Source of the DNA: Asticcacaulis excentricus CB 48
Lineage (GTDB): Bacteria > Pseudomonadota > Alphaproteobacteria > Caulobacterales > Caulobacteraceae
Reading direction: 5' to 3'
Length of the DNA: 64,000 nucleotides
NCBI RefSeq assembly: GCF_000175215.2
Contig: NC_014816.1
Coordinates: 2,167,001-2,231,000 of the forward strand
Below are positions 1 through 8,346 of the stretch, in pieces. The notes under the pieces are model-generated. The model saw nothing but the letters and a program-made list of their open reading frames with translations, had not been told where the DNA came from and did no database searches. Positions within the stretch are counted from its first letter, which is position 1. The number at the start of each line of letters is the position of its first letter. A program made the position numbers and the translations under genes.

Positions 1-200
1 GCCTTAACGAGGCCGCCAAGGCGCATCGTTCGGTGAAGCTCGGCCTTCGCCTCGTAGGCCTGCGCCGGGGTGTAGAAATAGACGACCTGATCCCTCATGG
101 CGAACAAGGCAAGCGCCACACCGGCTATCAGGATCGGCGCGGCGATGAGAAAGATCATCAGACGCCGACGCGCCTTCATGGATTTGGGAAGGAGGCTCAT
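1..200 (-). CDS. ccmE: cytochrome c maturation heme chaperone CcmE (partial)
   Basis: The N-terminal 66 residues of a heme chaperone that holds heme covalently in the periplasm and passes it to apocytochrome c. The gene runs off the left edge of the window. Visible are a basic cytoplasmic start (MKARRR), one membrane anchor (about residues 14-31) and the family segments VYFYTP and RLGGLV. The distal His-containing heme-binding half lies outside the window. The ATG at 198-200 is preceded by a GGAG Shine-Dalgarno sequence. It lies downstream of ccmI on the same strand, the usual ccmI-ccmE order. Identification from sequence pattern; confident. Confidence 0.9.
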   Translation of the reverse strand, partial: MSLLPKSMKARRRLMIFLIAAPILIAGVALALFAMRDQVVYFYTPAQAYEAKAELHRTMRLGGLVK

Positions 201-216
201 GATAATCTCCGGCTAG

Positions 217-315
217 CCCCTTTTACGGGGAGAGCGGCGCGGTAAGAGGCTGGTGATGGGCCACTCCAAAACCCTACCCTGCGAGCGCAGTCCCCCTTCC
301 TGTCCGCCGGGAGGT
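217..315 (-). repeat. palindromic intergenic repeat between ccmI and ccmE
   Basis: Read on the minus strand, positions 315-270 give ACCTCCC, a short spacer and GGGGGA, followed by the palindrome CTGCGCTCGCAG (279-290). This is the same two-hairpin layout as the elements at 6537-6596 and 12819-12881. A further small hairpin, CCCC-ttttac-GGGG, lies at 217-230 just before the ccmE ribosome binding site. The element sits inside the ccmI-ccmE gap and may affect transcript processing; that role is inference. Confidence 0.5.
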
Positions 316-333
316 ATAGGTGTGACGTGTTCC

Positions 334-1398
334 TCATTGCGCCCCCACCGGCTGGTCGGCCCTTTGCACGATATCGCGTGCAATGGCGGGACGATCCGAA
401 TACAGACGATCCAAGGTCGCAAGTACCTGCTTTTCGCCTTCGACATTTTTCAGCACCCGATAGGAACGCAGTAAACGCGCCCAGCCGTCGGGATCTTCGG
501 GATTTTTAGCGAGCCGCGCCTCAAGGCCCGCCACCATACCAGCGATCTGCGTCTGAACCGTCGCCGCTGTCTGCGCCGAGCGATCAAGCGCGGCCAGTTC
601 AGCCGCCACGGTCTTCTGACGTCCATCATCGGCAGCCAGCTTCGACTGCACCACGCCATAGAGCCGCCGCGCCTCTTCATAGCGGCCATCACTGCTGAGG
701 ATACGCGCCGAGTAATAGAGCGCCGTGAGTTCGTCACCGTCGCGAGTCAGGGCCTCGGCAAAGGCGGCGCGCGCCTCCCCATTGCTTTGCCCCTTGTTGA
801 GAAGCGTCAGCGCCTCGCCCAGATTGGACCAGCCAACCGCGGCTTCGGGAGCCAGTTGCGTCACGCGTTTGAAAGCCTGCGCCGCCTCGTAATAATCACC
901 CGCCACGACCTGGGTCTGCCCCAGTTGCAGCCAGAAGGCCGGCTTGTCGCCATACTTGCCCGCCAACTGTTGAAGCGCGACCGCTGCGGGCTTCGCCTCC
1001 AGCGTTTCCGGGGCGGAGTTGAGCGTCTCAACCCACCCTTTGACGCGCGCCGCATAGGGCTGATCCGGCAAGTCGGGCTTGCCTAAGAAAACCGATAGGC
1101 CAATCGCCGCCACGGCGATTGCGACGGCCCCAATAAAACCGATGCGCGGATCGACGGCTGCCACTTCACCTGTCTCTTCGACGCGCAAAAGCGCGCGGGC
1201 CGCTTCGGTTTTTTCTTCCTGGGCCAAGGTCGCGTCGACGTAGCCTGACGCGACGCGACGATCCAGATCGGCGACAAAGGCTTCGTAGCGGCCCCGCGCC
1301 TGATCCAATGCACTTTCCGGCCTGCGGCGCAGCCATGCGACCACCAGCCCCAGAAGGGTGGCGCACAACAGTGCAGCGGCAAGCGAGAACAGCAGCAT
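334..1398 (-). CDS. ccmI: c-type cytochrome biogenesis protein CcmI
   Basis: 354-residue membrane protein of the System I cytochrome c maturation apparatus. CcmI (CycH) captures apocytochrome c and hands it to the CcmF/H heme lyase. The sequence shows a first membrane segment at about residues 2-20, a charged cytoplasmic loop, a second membrane segment at about 87-105, then a periplasmic TPR-rich part from about 130, including FWLQLGQTQ and GWSNLGEAL repeats. Length is normal for the shorter alphaproteobacterial CcmI. It is followed by ccmE on the same strand after a repeat-containing gap of about 130 bases. Confident from topology, repeats and context. Confidence 0.88.
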   Translation of the reverse strand: MLLFSLAAALLCATLLGLVVAWLRRRPESALDQARGRYEAFVADLDRRVASGYVDATLAQEEKTEAARALLRVEETGEVAAVDPRIGFIGAVAIAVAAIGLSVFLGKPDLPDQPYAARVKGWVETLNSAPETLEAKPAAVALQQLAGKYGDKPAFWLQLGQTQVVAGDYYEAAQAFKRVTQLAPEAAVGWSNLGEALTLLNKGQSNGEARAAFAEALTRDGDELTALYYSARILSSDGRYEEARRLYGVVQSKLAADDGRQKTVAAELAALDRSAQTAATVQTQIAGMVAGLEARLAKNPEDPDGWARLLRSYRVLKNVEGEKQVLATLDRLYSDRPAIARDIVQRADQPVGAQ

Positions 1399-1468
1399 AC
1401 TCGTCAGGGGCGGCGGGTTGACCGGAACGGACGCACCGGGAGTGTGTCATAAGCCCGTTTTCGTGCGC

Positions 1469-2824
1469 TTAGGCAACCGTTTTTGGTGCCCGGAACACGT
1501 CGGCAGCCGCGACACGACGTCGCGCAAGGTTGGCCTTGTTTTCTCCCAAAAGCCCCTCCATCAGGGCAATCACGCGCTCAAAGCAGTCCATCACCGCCTG
1601 CGCGTCAAACGGATCATCGCCCACCGCGACGCCGAGCACGACGGTGAAATATGCGTCCATCTGAATTTCGGCCGCTTCAACGGTTTTATTGAGCAGGCTG
1701 AGATAACCGCCCTGTGCGGCGGCCGGACGAACCTGATTTATAAAGGCTACGGTTTGCAGCGCGGCTTCGGCCTGAGCCGGTTTCGGCCCGCTATAGTCGG
1801 GCACCTCACGCGTTGCCCGGCCAAAAATGCGCTCGGTCTTCAGCGGCAGGGCCTGCGCGATTACCTTTTCCACGCCTTTCAGACGCTCTTCCACCAACCC
1901 ATTTATGGTCTGGTTGATCGCCATGACGCGCTTGCCCCATGGCCCGTCTCGCGTCAGTTCGATCGATTTTTGCAAACTGCTTATGAGACTCAGGCACTGA
2001 GCAACCCACCCCCCGGCCTCGCCCAGCAACGACGGGTCACGCCGCCGCATAAGCCCCGAAAACACCTTCACCCGCTCCTCGGCGGCGAGAAGCACCCGCT
2101 CCCCAAAGCTCGCCAGTTCGGACTCGCTCAGGAAGCGGTCATTTGCGCCATCGGAGACAACAGCGACAAATTTGAGCACAAGCGTCGCGTCATCCATATT
2201 GGCCAGAAGGGCTTCAAGGAAACGCACCCCGCCTTCCCCGTCCGCCGTCTTTCCCGATGCATCCTTAAACATCAGCCGAATGGCCGCCGCCTTATCTGCG
2301 TCAATACGCCCCATCCACTCCGGCAACCGCGCCAGTGCTTCGCGCAACAGACGGTGCAGGTCGAGATAGGCCGCAAACTCCTCAAGCTCGTCTTGGTCCT
2401 CACCCGCCGGCAACACCGTCTCAGGTCGCTCACGCAGAATAACCGCCGCGGCATTGATCAGATGAAAAAAGGGAACGGGTACGGGCTCGCCGTTTCGGTG
2501 GCTGTGCAGACTGCGTCGCGCATCCGCCACTAAGGCGGGCTCTTCGCGCTCCAACGCTCTCCACAGACGATCAAGGAGCCACTGCGGAAAGATAACGCCT
2601 TCCATACCGTCTTCACGCGCCAAAAACAGAGGCACGAATGGGCGAAAGACCTGTTCTTTGAGGAGATGCGAGTCAAGCTGACTTGCCACGAGGTCGCGCA
2701 CTGCGCTCAAAACGGCATCATTAGTCAGGCTCAGACTGGTATTCAATTGACGGAGAATGTGTACAGGCAAGGTTTTCACCAGCCCGCTGACCGCGCTCAG
2801 CCGTTTCTCCGATAACCCGCTCAT
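1469..2824 (-). CDS. conserved hypothetical protein, mostly helical
   Basis: 451 residues, no signal peptide and no clear membrane segment. I do not recognise a named domain. The protein is rich in Leu, Ala, Arg and Glu with a strongly helical pattern. A run of charged helices (about 130-330) and the segment RRRDPSLLGEAGGWVAQC are the most distinctive parts. It lies about 70 bases upstream of ccmI on the same strand and downstream of the two-component operon, so it could be cotranscribed with either. Base composition matches the neighbours and the frame is intact, so the gene is believable. Function unknown. Confidence 0.7.
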   Translation of the reverse strand: MSGLSEKRLSAVSGLVKTLPVHILRQLNTSLSLTNDAVLSAVRDLVASQLDSHLLKEQVFRPFVPLFLAREDGMEGVIFPQWLLDRLWRALEREEPALVADARRSLHSHRNGEPVPVPFFHLINAAAVILRERPETVLPAGEDQDELEEFAAYLDLHRLLREALARLPEWMGRIDADKAAAIRLMFKDASGKTADGEGGVRFLEALLANMDDATLVLKFVAVVSDGANDRFLSESELASFGERVLLAAEERVKVFSGLMRRRDPSLLGEAGGWVAQCLSLISSLQKSIELTRDGPWGKRVMAINQTINGLVEERLKGVEKVIAQALPLKTERIFGRATREVPDYSGPKPAQAEAALQTVAFINQVRPAAAQGGYLSLLNKTVEAAEIQMDAYFTVVLGVAVGDDPFDAQAVMDCFERVIALMEGLLGENKANLARRRVAAADVFRAPKTVA

Positions 2825-2900
2825 ATTTGACTGCCATATTGAAAGCCAGCGAAGTATGAAAGGCGCGTGGTTAATATTTTCTGACCCAAAACGATGTTAT

Positions 2901-4310
2901 TCAGCCTATAAAATTTGCTGGAAGGATAACAACGCATTTCAGGCCACCCATCCCTGACCGGTCGAAGCTTAAGCGTCCACCATAGGCGCGCACGAGTTCA
3001 TCAACAATCGACAGGCCCAACCCCGAACCGGGCGCCGATTCGTCGAGCCGTGCCCCGCGTTTGAGGACTTCCTCATAGCGTTCGGGCGGCATCCCCGGCC
3101 CGTCGTCCTCGATCAGCAAAGTCATACCGCTCGCCTCGTCTTCCAGCGTCGCCGTGACGCGTACGCGTCGCTGACACCAGATGCAGGCATTTTCCATCAG
3201 ATTGCCGGCGATTTCCTGAAAATCCTGCTTTTCGCCCCGAAAGGCCAAATCTTCGGGCGCGCGCCAGTCGATGGTCACGCCCTTGTCGCGGAACACCTGC
3301 TCCAACATGACCGCCAGTTCATCCAGCACCGGCTCAACCGGCGTGCGTTCGCCCATGTTTTGAGCGCGCGCGGCGGCCCGTGCACGGCGCAGATGGTGAT
3401 CGACTTGCGCGCGCATCAGGGCGGTCTGCTTACGGATGGTGTCAGCCAGAGGCGCCGTATCATCACCTGCCGAGGTGAGCAGCACCGACAGCGGCGTCTT
3501 GAGTGCGTGGGCCAGATTGCCGACGTGGGTGCGCTGACGCTCGACCACGTCCTGCCCGTATTCTAGCAAACCGTTGACCTCGTCGGTGACCGGTTTGATT
3601 TCAGCCGGATAGGTGTTGAGGAGCCGCGTCTGCTTACCTTTGCGGATATCGTGCAGTTCGTCGGTCAGGGCGAACAAAGGCCTAAGCCCGATGCGCACCT
3701 GAAGATAGATAGCGATCAGCGAGCCCAGCGCCAGCACGATAAGCGCCCCGCCGGTGATCATGGCGAACTGCCCTACATTGCGATCGACCTCCGAGCGGTC
3801 TTCAGCGGCCATAAACACAAGATTGCGCCCCTGAATACGCAGATAAACCGTGGCCTGCCGTAACGGCTGATCCCGCGGGCCCGTGGCATTATAATACTGA
3901 AGCTGCCCCGTCGTCTTGTCGAGCGTCCTGGGCATTTGCAGCACGCGCTCGGCCAGCGAGCCCGACTTATAGACGGCCATCACGCGGTCTTGTGTATCCA
4001 GCTCAACGATCTGCCAGTAGAGGCCGGAATAGATGTCGTCGGTACGGATGATATAGAGTTCAGGGATGCGGATGCGCCCGTCTTTGTCGAATTCGGTGTG
4101 CGTATAAAGGTTGCGCACAATGTCCGAAATACCCGCCTGAAAGCGCGTCACTGAGGTGTAATTGAAGAAGGCGGTAAGGCCTGCCGAAATCAGGATCAGC
4201 GAAAAGATGAACCAGATGGCGGCCAGCCGGATCAGCCGCCCGGCCAGAGACCCGCGCCCGGAAATCAGTACGCGGATGAAGCGTTTCAGATGGGTCAGGA
4301 CGGCTGTCAA
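2901..4310 (-). CDS. sensor histidine kinase, PhoQ/FeuQ-like
   Basis: 469-residue inner-membrane kinase paired with the response regulator directly upstream. Layout: first membrane segment about 28-49, periplasmic sensor region about 50-180, second membrane segment about 182-204, HAMP-like linker, dimerisation/phosphoacceptor helix with His268 in NLAHALKTPL, N box GNLMENACIW near 380, G1 box DDGPGMP and G2 box GSGLGLSI. All boxes are intact. The start is a TTG at 4308-4310 preceded by AGGA at good spacing; no suitable upstream ATG is present. The stimulus is not visible; PhoQ/FeuQ-type kinases often sense divalent cations, pH or envelope state. The family call is firm, the ligand unknown. Confidence 0.88.
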   Translation of the reverse strand: MTAVLTHLKRFIRVLISGRGSLAGRLIRLAAIWFIFSLILISAGLTAFFNYTSVTRFQAGISDIVRNLYTHTEFDKDGRIRIPELYIIRTDDIYSGLYWQIVELDTQDRVMAVYKSGSLAERVLQMPRTLDKTTGQLQYYNATGPRDQPLRQATVYLRIQGRNLVFMAAEDRSEVDRNVGQFAMITGGALIVLALGSLIAIYLQVRIGLRPLFALTDELHDIRKGKQTRLLNTYPAEIKPVTDEVNGLLEYGQDVVERQRTHVGNLAHALKTPLSVLLTSAGDDTAPLADTIRKQTALMRAQVDHHLRRARAAARAQNMGERTPVEPVLDELAVMLEQVFRDKGVTIDWRAPEDLAFRGEKQDFQEIAGNLMENACIWCQRRVRVTATLEDEASGMTLLIEDDGPGMPPERYEEVLKRGARLDESAPGSGLGLSIVDELVRAYGGRLSFDRSGMGGLKCVVILPANFIG

Positions 4311-4416
4311 ATCGCTTCCTAATTATGCCTGCCCCGTGAAGTGGGGTCTAGCGCCACGAGCGTAACGCTTTGCCAGCGATCGGCCCTCACAAACGGCCTC
4401 AGCTAGGGGAGACAAT

Positions 4417-5097
4417 CTAAATCTGGCTGACTTCATCGTGCAGCGGCTTGAGGCGATATCCGAGCCCGCGCACGGTCTCGATGCGCTCAGTACCTATCTT
4501 CTTGCGCAGACGGCCCATAAACACTTCGATGGTGTTGGAATCGCGGTCAAAGTCCTGATCATAGAGGTGTTCAACCAGCTCAGTACGCGAAATGACGCGG
4601 CTCTGGTGCAGCATCATATAATGCAGCAGACGATATTCCAGAGAGGTCAGGCGCAGGGGCTCACCGTTCACCGAAGCGCGCGCGGCGCGCGGATCAAGGC
4701 GCACCCCGCCACAGACGAGAAGCGGTTGCGCATGACCGGCGGCGCGGCGGACCAATGCGCGCAAACGCGCCAGCAATTCCTCGGTATGAAAGGGCTTCGT
4801 CAGATAATCGTCGGCTCCAGCGTCAAAACCGGACACCTTGTCAGACCATGCACCCCGCGCCGTGAGGATCAAAACCGGCGTTGCTTTGCCATCGCGACGC
4901 CATCTTTCAAGCACCGACACGCCATCAATCTTAGGCAGGCCCAAGTCAAGGATCACGCAGTCGTATGGCTCGGTATCGCCCAGAAAGTGGGCTTCTTCAC
5001 CGTCGGGGGCATGATCGACCACATAGCCGGCATCCTGAAGTGAGGCCTTGAGCTGACGCGACAGGTCGGGATCATCTTCAGCAAGCAGAATGCGCAT
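4417..5097 (-). CDS. OmpR/PhoB-family response regulator, PhoP/FeuP-like
   Basis: 226 residues. The receiver domain (1-115) has the acidic pair EDD at 7-9, phosphoacceptor Asp51 (ILDLGLP) and the conserved Lys of YLTKPF. The C-terminal winged helix (about 125-220) ends with the typical VRGLGYRL segment. Its start codon overlaps the stop codon of the PepSY gene (TAATG at 5095-5099, minus strand), a sign of translational coupling. About 106 bases separate it from the kinase gene downstream. A likely target site, two 7-base half sites 11 bp apart, is seen ahead of the operon at 5465-5482, which suggests autoregulation. Confidence 0.92.
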   Translation of the reverse strand: MRILLAEDDPDLSRQLKASLQDAGYVVDHAPDGEEAHFLGDTEPYDCVILDLGLPKIDGVSVLERWRRDGKATPVLILTARGAWSDKVSGFDAGADDYLTKPFHTEELLARLRALVRRAAGHAQPLLVCGGVRLDPRAARASVNGEPLRLTSLEYRLLHYMMLHQSRVISRTELVEHLYDQDFDRDSNTIEVFMGRLRKKIGTERIETVRGLGYRLKPLHDEVSQI

Positions 5098-5441
5098 TAC
5101 ATCTTACTCATAGAGCGGTTGGCGAGATCGACGCGATAGGTCACGATGTTCGGACCGATCTGCACCTTAATGACAAAGGTCGAAGGGCCGGTCTGATTGC
5201 CGGAAACGTAGCGTCCGCCGGTGCGCTGCTCGACCAGCGTAATCGCGTCGTCGATGGAATAGCGCTGCTGCACAGTCAGTCGCTCGGGTTCATCGAAGCG
5301 TGGTCGCGCTTCGGGTCTCAGCGTCGTCTGGCGGACCTCTTCATGCGCCTGCGGCCAGCCAAAAGGGGCACGTTCGCGCGCTTCGGCGGCGAGTGGCAAG
5401 CCGATGAGCAGCAAGGCGGAAAGGGTCAGGATCGGTTTCAT
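5097..5441 (-). CDS. small exported PepSY-like protein, first gene of the two-component operon
   Basis: 114 residues from ATG 5439-5441; an in-frame TTG at 5454-5456 would add five residues. Signal peptide: MKP, then a Leu/Ala-rich core and the likely cleavage site AEA-RE. The mature part has the PepSY-like stretch RYSIDDAITLVEQRTGG followed by beta strands, as in small periplasmic PepSY proteins. It overlaps the response regulator by one base. In Sinorhizobium meliloti a small periplasmic protein, FeuN, is encoded just ahead of feuP-feuQ and restrains that pathway. An analogous inhibitory role here is inference from gene order and export signal. Confidence 0.75.
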   Translation of the reverse strand: MKPILTLSALLLIGLPLAAEARERAPFGWPQAHEEVRQTTLRPEARPRFDEPERLTVQQRYSIDDAITLVEQRTGGRYVSGNQTGPSTFVIKVQIGPNIVTYRVDLANRSMSKM

Positions 5442-5464
5442 AGTCACTTTGTACAATTCCCGAC

Positions 5465-5482
5465 CTGAACCTTATCTGAACA
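5465..5482 (-). promoter_or_regulatory. direct-repeat operator for the PhoP-like regulator
   Basis: On the minus strand, TGTTCAG (5482-5476) and GGTTCAG (5471-5465) form a direct repeat with an 11-bp period, the classic spacing for PhoP/OmpR-type dimers (compare the PhoP box K-GTTTA repeated at 11 bp). It lies 24-41 bases upstream of the PepSY start, where it would overlap or abut a -35 region. That the neighbouring regulator binds here is inference. Confidence 0.5.
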
Positions 5483-5548
5483 GGGCGCTAAGGAAAGCTT
5501 AAAATCGTCATTCCTCCGCTCCCACACAGCGCGGGTGGTGGCGATACT

Positions 5549-6502
5549 CTACTTTTTCTTCATCGCTGGATGGGTGGGCGTGTACGGGGATTGCTTTCGC
5601 CAGTCTTCGGTATAGGCGACAAAGTCGGGATCGACCTCGTCGGGCAAGGCGAGCACCAGACGCGCGAACAGGTCGCCACGCGCCCCGGTCTTGGCGTCAT
5701 AACCCCCACGGCCTTTCAGACGCAGAATACCGCCAGAATTAGAGCCCTTGGCAATCGTTACATTGACCGGGCCGTCTGGCGTCGGGGCCTGCACCTTGCC
5801 GCCCAGTACAGCGTCGGGTATCGATACGTAGAGATCCATGTGCAGGTCATTGCCCTCAACACGGAACACACTGTGCGGCTTTAGGGACAATTCCACCAGC
5901 GCATCGCCATGAGGTCCGCGCCCATTGGGCGACGCAGCGCCCTGCCCTTTCAGACGCAGTGTCTGACCGTCCTTAGCCCCCTTCGGTATCGTCACGTCCA
6001 GTGTGCGGCCATCGGTGAGTTGCACGCGGCGTGTATTTCCAGCGATGGTATCCATCAGGTCGATATCGAGCTTTATCCGCAGATCGCTGCCCTTCTGAGC
6101 CTGCGAGCCGAACCCGCCACCCGGACCAAAGCCGGCACGCCGTCCGGCGCCTGAGCCAAAGATATCGAAAATGTCGTCGAGATCCACGCCGTCAAAAGAC
6201 CCGCGCGCCCCGCCGCCATAGCCCTGCGACGCCCCGCCACCGAACCCTCCACCGCCAAAGCCGCCGCGATAGGTTTCACGTCCGTCGGCATCCATCTGAC
6301 CCGCATCGAATTTCTTGCGCTTTTCCGGGTCTTTCAGCAGGTCAAAGGCGGCCGACACGCGCTTGAAGCGATCCTCTGCAGCCTTGTTATTGGGGTTGCG
6401 GTCCGGGTGCAGTTCCTTGGCCAGCTTGCGAAAAGCCTTCTGGATATCTTCCGCGCTGGCGCTACGCGCCACACCAAGCTCTGAATAGGGATCACCTGCC
6501 AC
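5549..6502 (-). CDS. DnaJ/CbpA-type J-domain co-chaperone
   Basis: 317 residues. J domain at 1-68 with the catalytic HPD at 32-34, which stimulates ATP hydrolysis by DnaK. A Gly/Phe-rich linker (about 78-135) follows, then two beta-barrel client-binding domains (about 140-305) with GDLRIKLDIDL- and VPKG/IPKGAKDG-type segments. The Cys-rich zinc fingers of canonical DnaJ are absent, so this is a class B (CbpA-like) protein. The C terminus is the basic MKKK. It is monocistronic, followed by the two-component locus after about 90 bases. Confidence 0.92.
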   Translation of the reverse strand: MAGDPYSELGVARSASAEDIQKAFRKLAKELHPDRNPNNKAAEDRFKRVSAAFDLLKDPEKRKKFDAGQMDADGRETYRGGFGGGGFGGGASQGYGGGARGSFDGVDLDDIFDIFGSGAGRRAGFGPGGGFGSQAQKGSDLRIKLDIDLMDTIAGNTRRVQLTDGRTLDVTIPKGAKDGQTLRLKGQGAASPNGRGPHGDALVELSLKPHSVFRVEGNDLHMDLYVSIPDAVLGGKVQAPTPDGPVNVTIAKGSNSGGILRLKGRGGYDAKTGARGDLFARLVLALPDEVDPDFVAYTEDWRKQSPYTPTHPAMKKK

Positions 6503-6536
6503 GAAATGGAACCTCCGCCTGTCTCCACCCCTTCGT

Positions 6537-6596
6537 ACCTCCCTGACTTGCTCGGGAGGGGAACCGTATGAATCGCGTTAGCGCGAGATACGGTGG
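6537..6596. repeat. two-hairpin palindromic intergenic repeat
   Basis: Hairpin 1 is CCTCCC (6538-6543), a 10-base loop and GGGAGG (6554-6559). Hairpin 2 is ACCGTAT (6563-6569) paired with ATACGGT (6588-6594), with an inner stem TCGCG/CGCGA around ttag. The layout and flanks match the element at 12819-12881. It lies upstream of the J-protein gene in otherwise gene-free DNA. Confidence 0.6.
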
Positions 6597-6597
6597 G

Positions 6598-7693
6598 ATG
6601 GCTCGACAGCTCAACTCAAATAATCGCTTAGCCGTTGGCGAAGGATGCGTCACAAGTCAAGTCGATAAAGACATCTCCAGCGCCAGGCCAGCACGGGATG
6701 TAGGGTCTTTGCGCACGATTTCAACCTGTCGAAAGCCGTCACAACCGATTCTGAAGCCCGCGGCCAGGTGGAGGCGTCACAGGTGAACGTGCCGTGCTCT
6801 GTCACCTCCCTTTTGATGCGTAGGTTTCCCTCGTAGATGCGCAAGCGATAGGCCTCAGCTCACATCGATCCCTCGTCGAGGCGCCCACCCGAATTGCGGT
6901 CAAGACCGTACCTCGAGGTCGTCAGGGCACGGTTTTAGCGTCGGATTCAATCCCCAACGTCGTGTTCGAAGCCGCCGACGCGGGCGCGCCTGCCAGGCCA
7001 TGCGGGCGTGACAATCTCTCCTCGGCTGGCGAGGAAGGGACGAGATATAAAAATCAGAGCAGGATGAGCGTTTATAAAATCCTGACAATGAAATGGCATT
7101 CGGGGTATGCCTAATTTACAGGCAACCTGTGAAAAGCTGTCACAATACTATGCTAGCCTTTGTATTGTTCGAAGAGCGATGCGACGGCGTTCAGCATCAC
7201 CTGTTTTTTTAAGCCTACTTTACCCATTTTCAAAACCGGGCCGCGGGCAACTGCGGCCCTCTTAATTTCTATTACGCTGCGGATGGCAATCTGGATGCAG
7301 GCCGCGGCTTAAAACCTCACCACGCAAAGCACCTGAAACACGGGCCAAAGACGCGCCAATTACGGGGCAAATACGGGCACAGGCCTGCAGCTCAGGCGCT
7401 ACCTTGGGGATGCCGGTCGGATGGCCACGGACAACACTGAACCCATCGGGCCCATAACAGGCACCGGGGCACACAAACAGGCGAGCCATGTTGCGCATGA
7501 GACAGAGGTGTTGCGGGCCCTGCGGCAAAGCTGGCCAGACCCAAAGCGTGAAACCGGGTAGAGGCTGGTCGCCAGTGTGTCGATAGGCGCGATAGGGCTC
7601 TCATTGCAGGCGTTGAACCGCGAAAATGGCGCACGTCCGATTGCGGATCTGCTGCCGGTGACCTTCGCCGCACCCGAGGCAGAAATCTAAACC
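6598..7693. other. gene-poor stretch of about 1.1 kb
   Basis: No convincing complete gene on either strand. Open frames are short and give proteins with no recognisable pattern. Items seen: a minus-strand frame at 6650-6844 (64 residues, unrecognised); a minus-strand tail ending QVMLNAVASLFEQYKG at about 7158; a perfect 7-bp hairpin GGGCCGC/GCGGCCC at 7238-7259 with only weak T-rich flanks; and a stop-interrupted plus-strand frame at 7337-7690. The simplest reading is decayed coding DNA plus intergenic sequence. Confidence 0.4.
7337..7690 (+). pseudogene. possible remnant of a plus-strand gene
   Basis: One plus-strand frame stays open for 117 codons except for an in-frame TAG at 7559-7561, and ends at TAA 7688-7690. 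The last part reads SIGAIGLSLQALNRENG then ARPIADLLPVTF, which looks protein-like in composition. No start codon with a ribosome binding site is seen and I recognise no family. It abuts the ycgN stop codon in tail-to-tail orientation. Could be chance. Confidence 0.2.
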
Positions 7694-8161
7694 CTATTCA
7701 CCCTTATTCGACATATCTTCAAGAAGGTCGAACGCGGCAAAGTCGAGCGCGTCTTCAGGCTCTTCGAGCGCGGTTTCGGAAATCGTCTGTCCCCGAACAG
7801 ACACGCCGCGACGGTGGACCTCTTCGCGGTCGCCACAAACGAGATAGTGCCAGGCGGGCAGGTCTTTGCGCTCATGGAGTCGGCGATAGGCACATGAGGC
7901 AGGCATCCATTCCAGAGCTTCGATATTGTGCGGCGTCAGCTTGATGCAGTCGGGAACGTATTTATGTCGCTCAGCGTAATTGGAGCAGGCGCAGGTGCCC
8001 GTATCAAAAAGGCGGCAATGGACGCGTGTGGGGATGATTTCACCCGTATCCTCATCCTCGAGCCTTATCAGACAGCACAGACCACAGCCGTCGCATAGCG
8101 ACTCCCATTCGGGAACGGTCATTTGGTAAAGGGTCTTGGTCTGCCAGAACGGTTGGGTCAT
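7694..8161 (-). CDS. ycgN: YcgN family (UPF0260) cysteine-cluster protein
   Basis: 155 residues from ATG 8159-8161 (MTQPFWQTKTL, the family's usual start); longer in-frame starts upstream run through a tandem repeat and are unlikely. The Cys-rich pattern CDGCGLCC near residue 25, later HCRLFDTGTCACSNY and VPDCIKL, and PASCAYRRL is diagnostic of this uncharacterised family and would suit an Fe-S cluster or zinc site. Single gene, divergent from uup. Biochemical function is unknown; the family assignment is firm. Confidence 0.88.
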   Translation of the reverse strand: MTQPFWQTKTLYQMTVPEWESLCDGCGLCCLIRLEDEDTGEIIPTRVHCRLFDTGTCACSNYAERHKYVPDCIKLTPHNIEALEWMPASCAYRRLHERKDLPAWHYLVCGDREEVHRRGVSVRGQTISETALEEPEDALDFAAFDLLEDMSNKGE

Positions 8162-8172
8162 TACGTACTTAC

Positions 8173-8200
8173 ACTGGGGGTTTACCACTGGGGGTTTACC
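8173..8200. repeat. perfect 14-bp tandem duplication
   Basis: ACTGGGGGTTTACC occurs twice head to tail (8173-8186 and 8187-8200), beginning 11 bases upstream of the ycgN start codon. It occupies the ycgN leader or promoter. Either a recent slippage duplication or a repeated regulatory site. Confidence 0.85.
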
Positions 8201-8278
8201 TCCTCTGCCGACCCCCTTGTGCCCCATTCAGGGGAAAAGGACGCCCCTCTCCATCAAGGAAAAGGGCTGGGCGAGGAA
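8201..8278. repeat. degenerate G/C-rich intergenic repeat
   Basis: The stretch between the ycgN and uup genes contains CCTCCTCTGCCGACCCCC, then CCCC-attca-GGGG, then GACGCCCCTCTCC. It resembles the stretch at 15242-15376 (CTCCCTCTGCCGCGGCTC, CCCCCCTCC). Probably a decayed copy of the dispersed palindromic repeat family of this genome. Confidence 0.35.
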
Positions 8279-8346
8279 GAGCTTTGTGCGCATTATCCTA
8301 TATCTACCCGCTTTGCAAAGAACACCGAAACGGCTACATCCGCCAA

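Noticed and set aside
1358..2533. 391-residue open frame on the plus strand
   Set aside because: Lies opposite the 451-residue minus-strand gene; protein composition (His/Arg/Gln-rich, no domain) is typical of an antisense shadow.
6650..6844. 64-residue minus-strand frame MRIYEGNLRI...
   Set aside because: Could be a gene fragment but is too short, has no ribosome binding site and matches no family I know; only mentioned within the gene-poor stretch.
7238..7259. GGGCCGC/GCGGCCC hairpin as a terminator
   Set aside because: The arms are exact but neither flank has a proper T tract and no confident gene ends at it.
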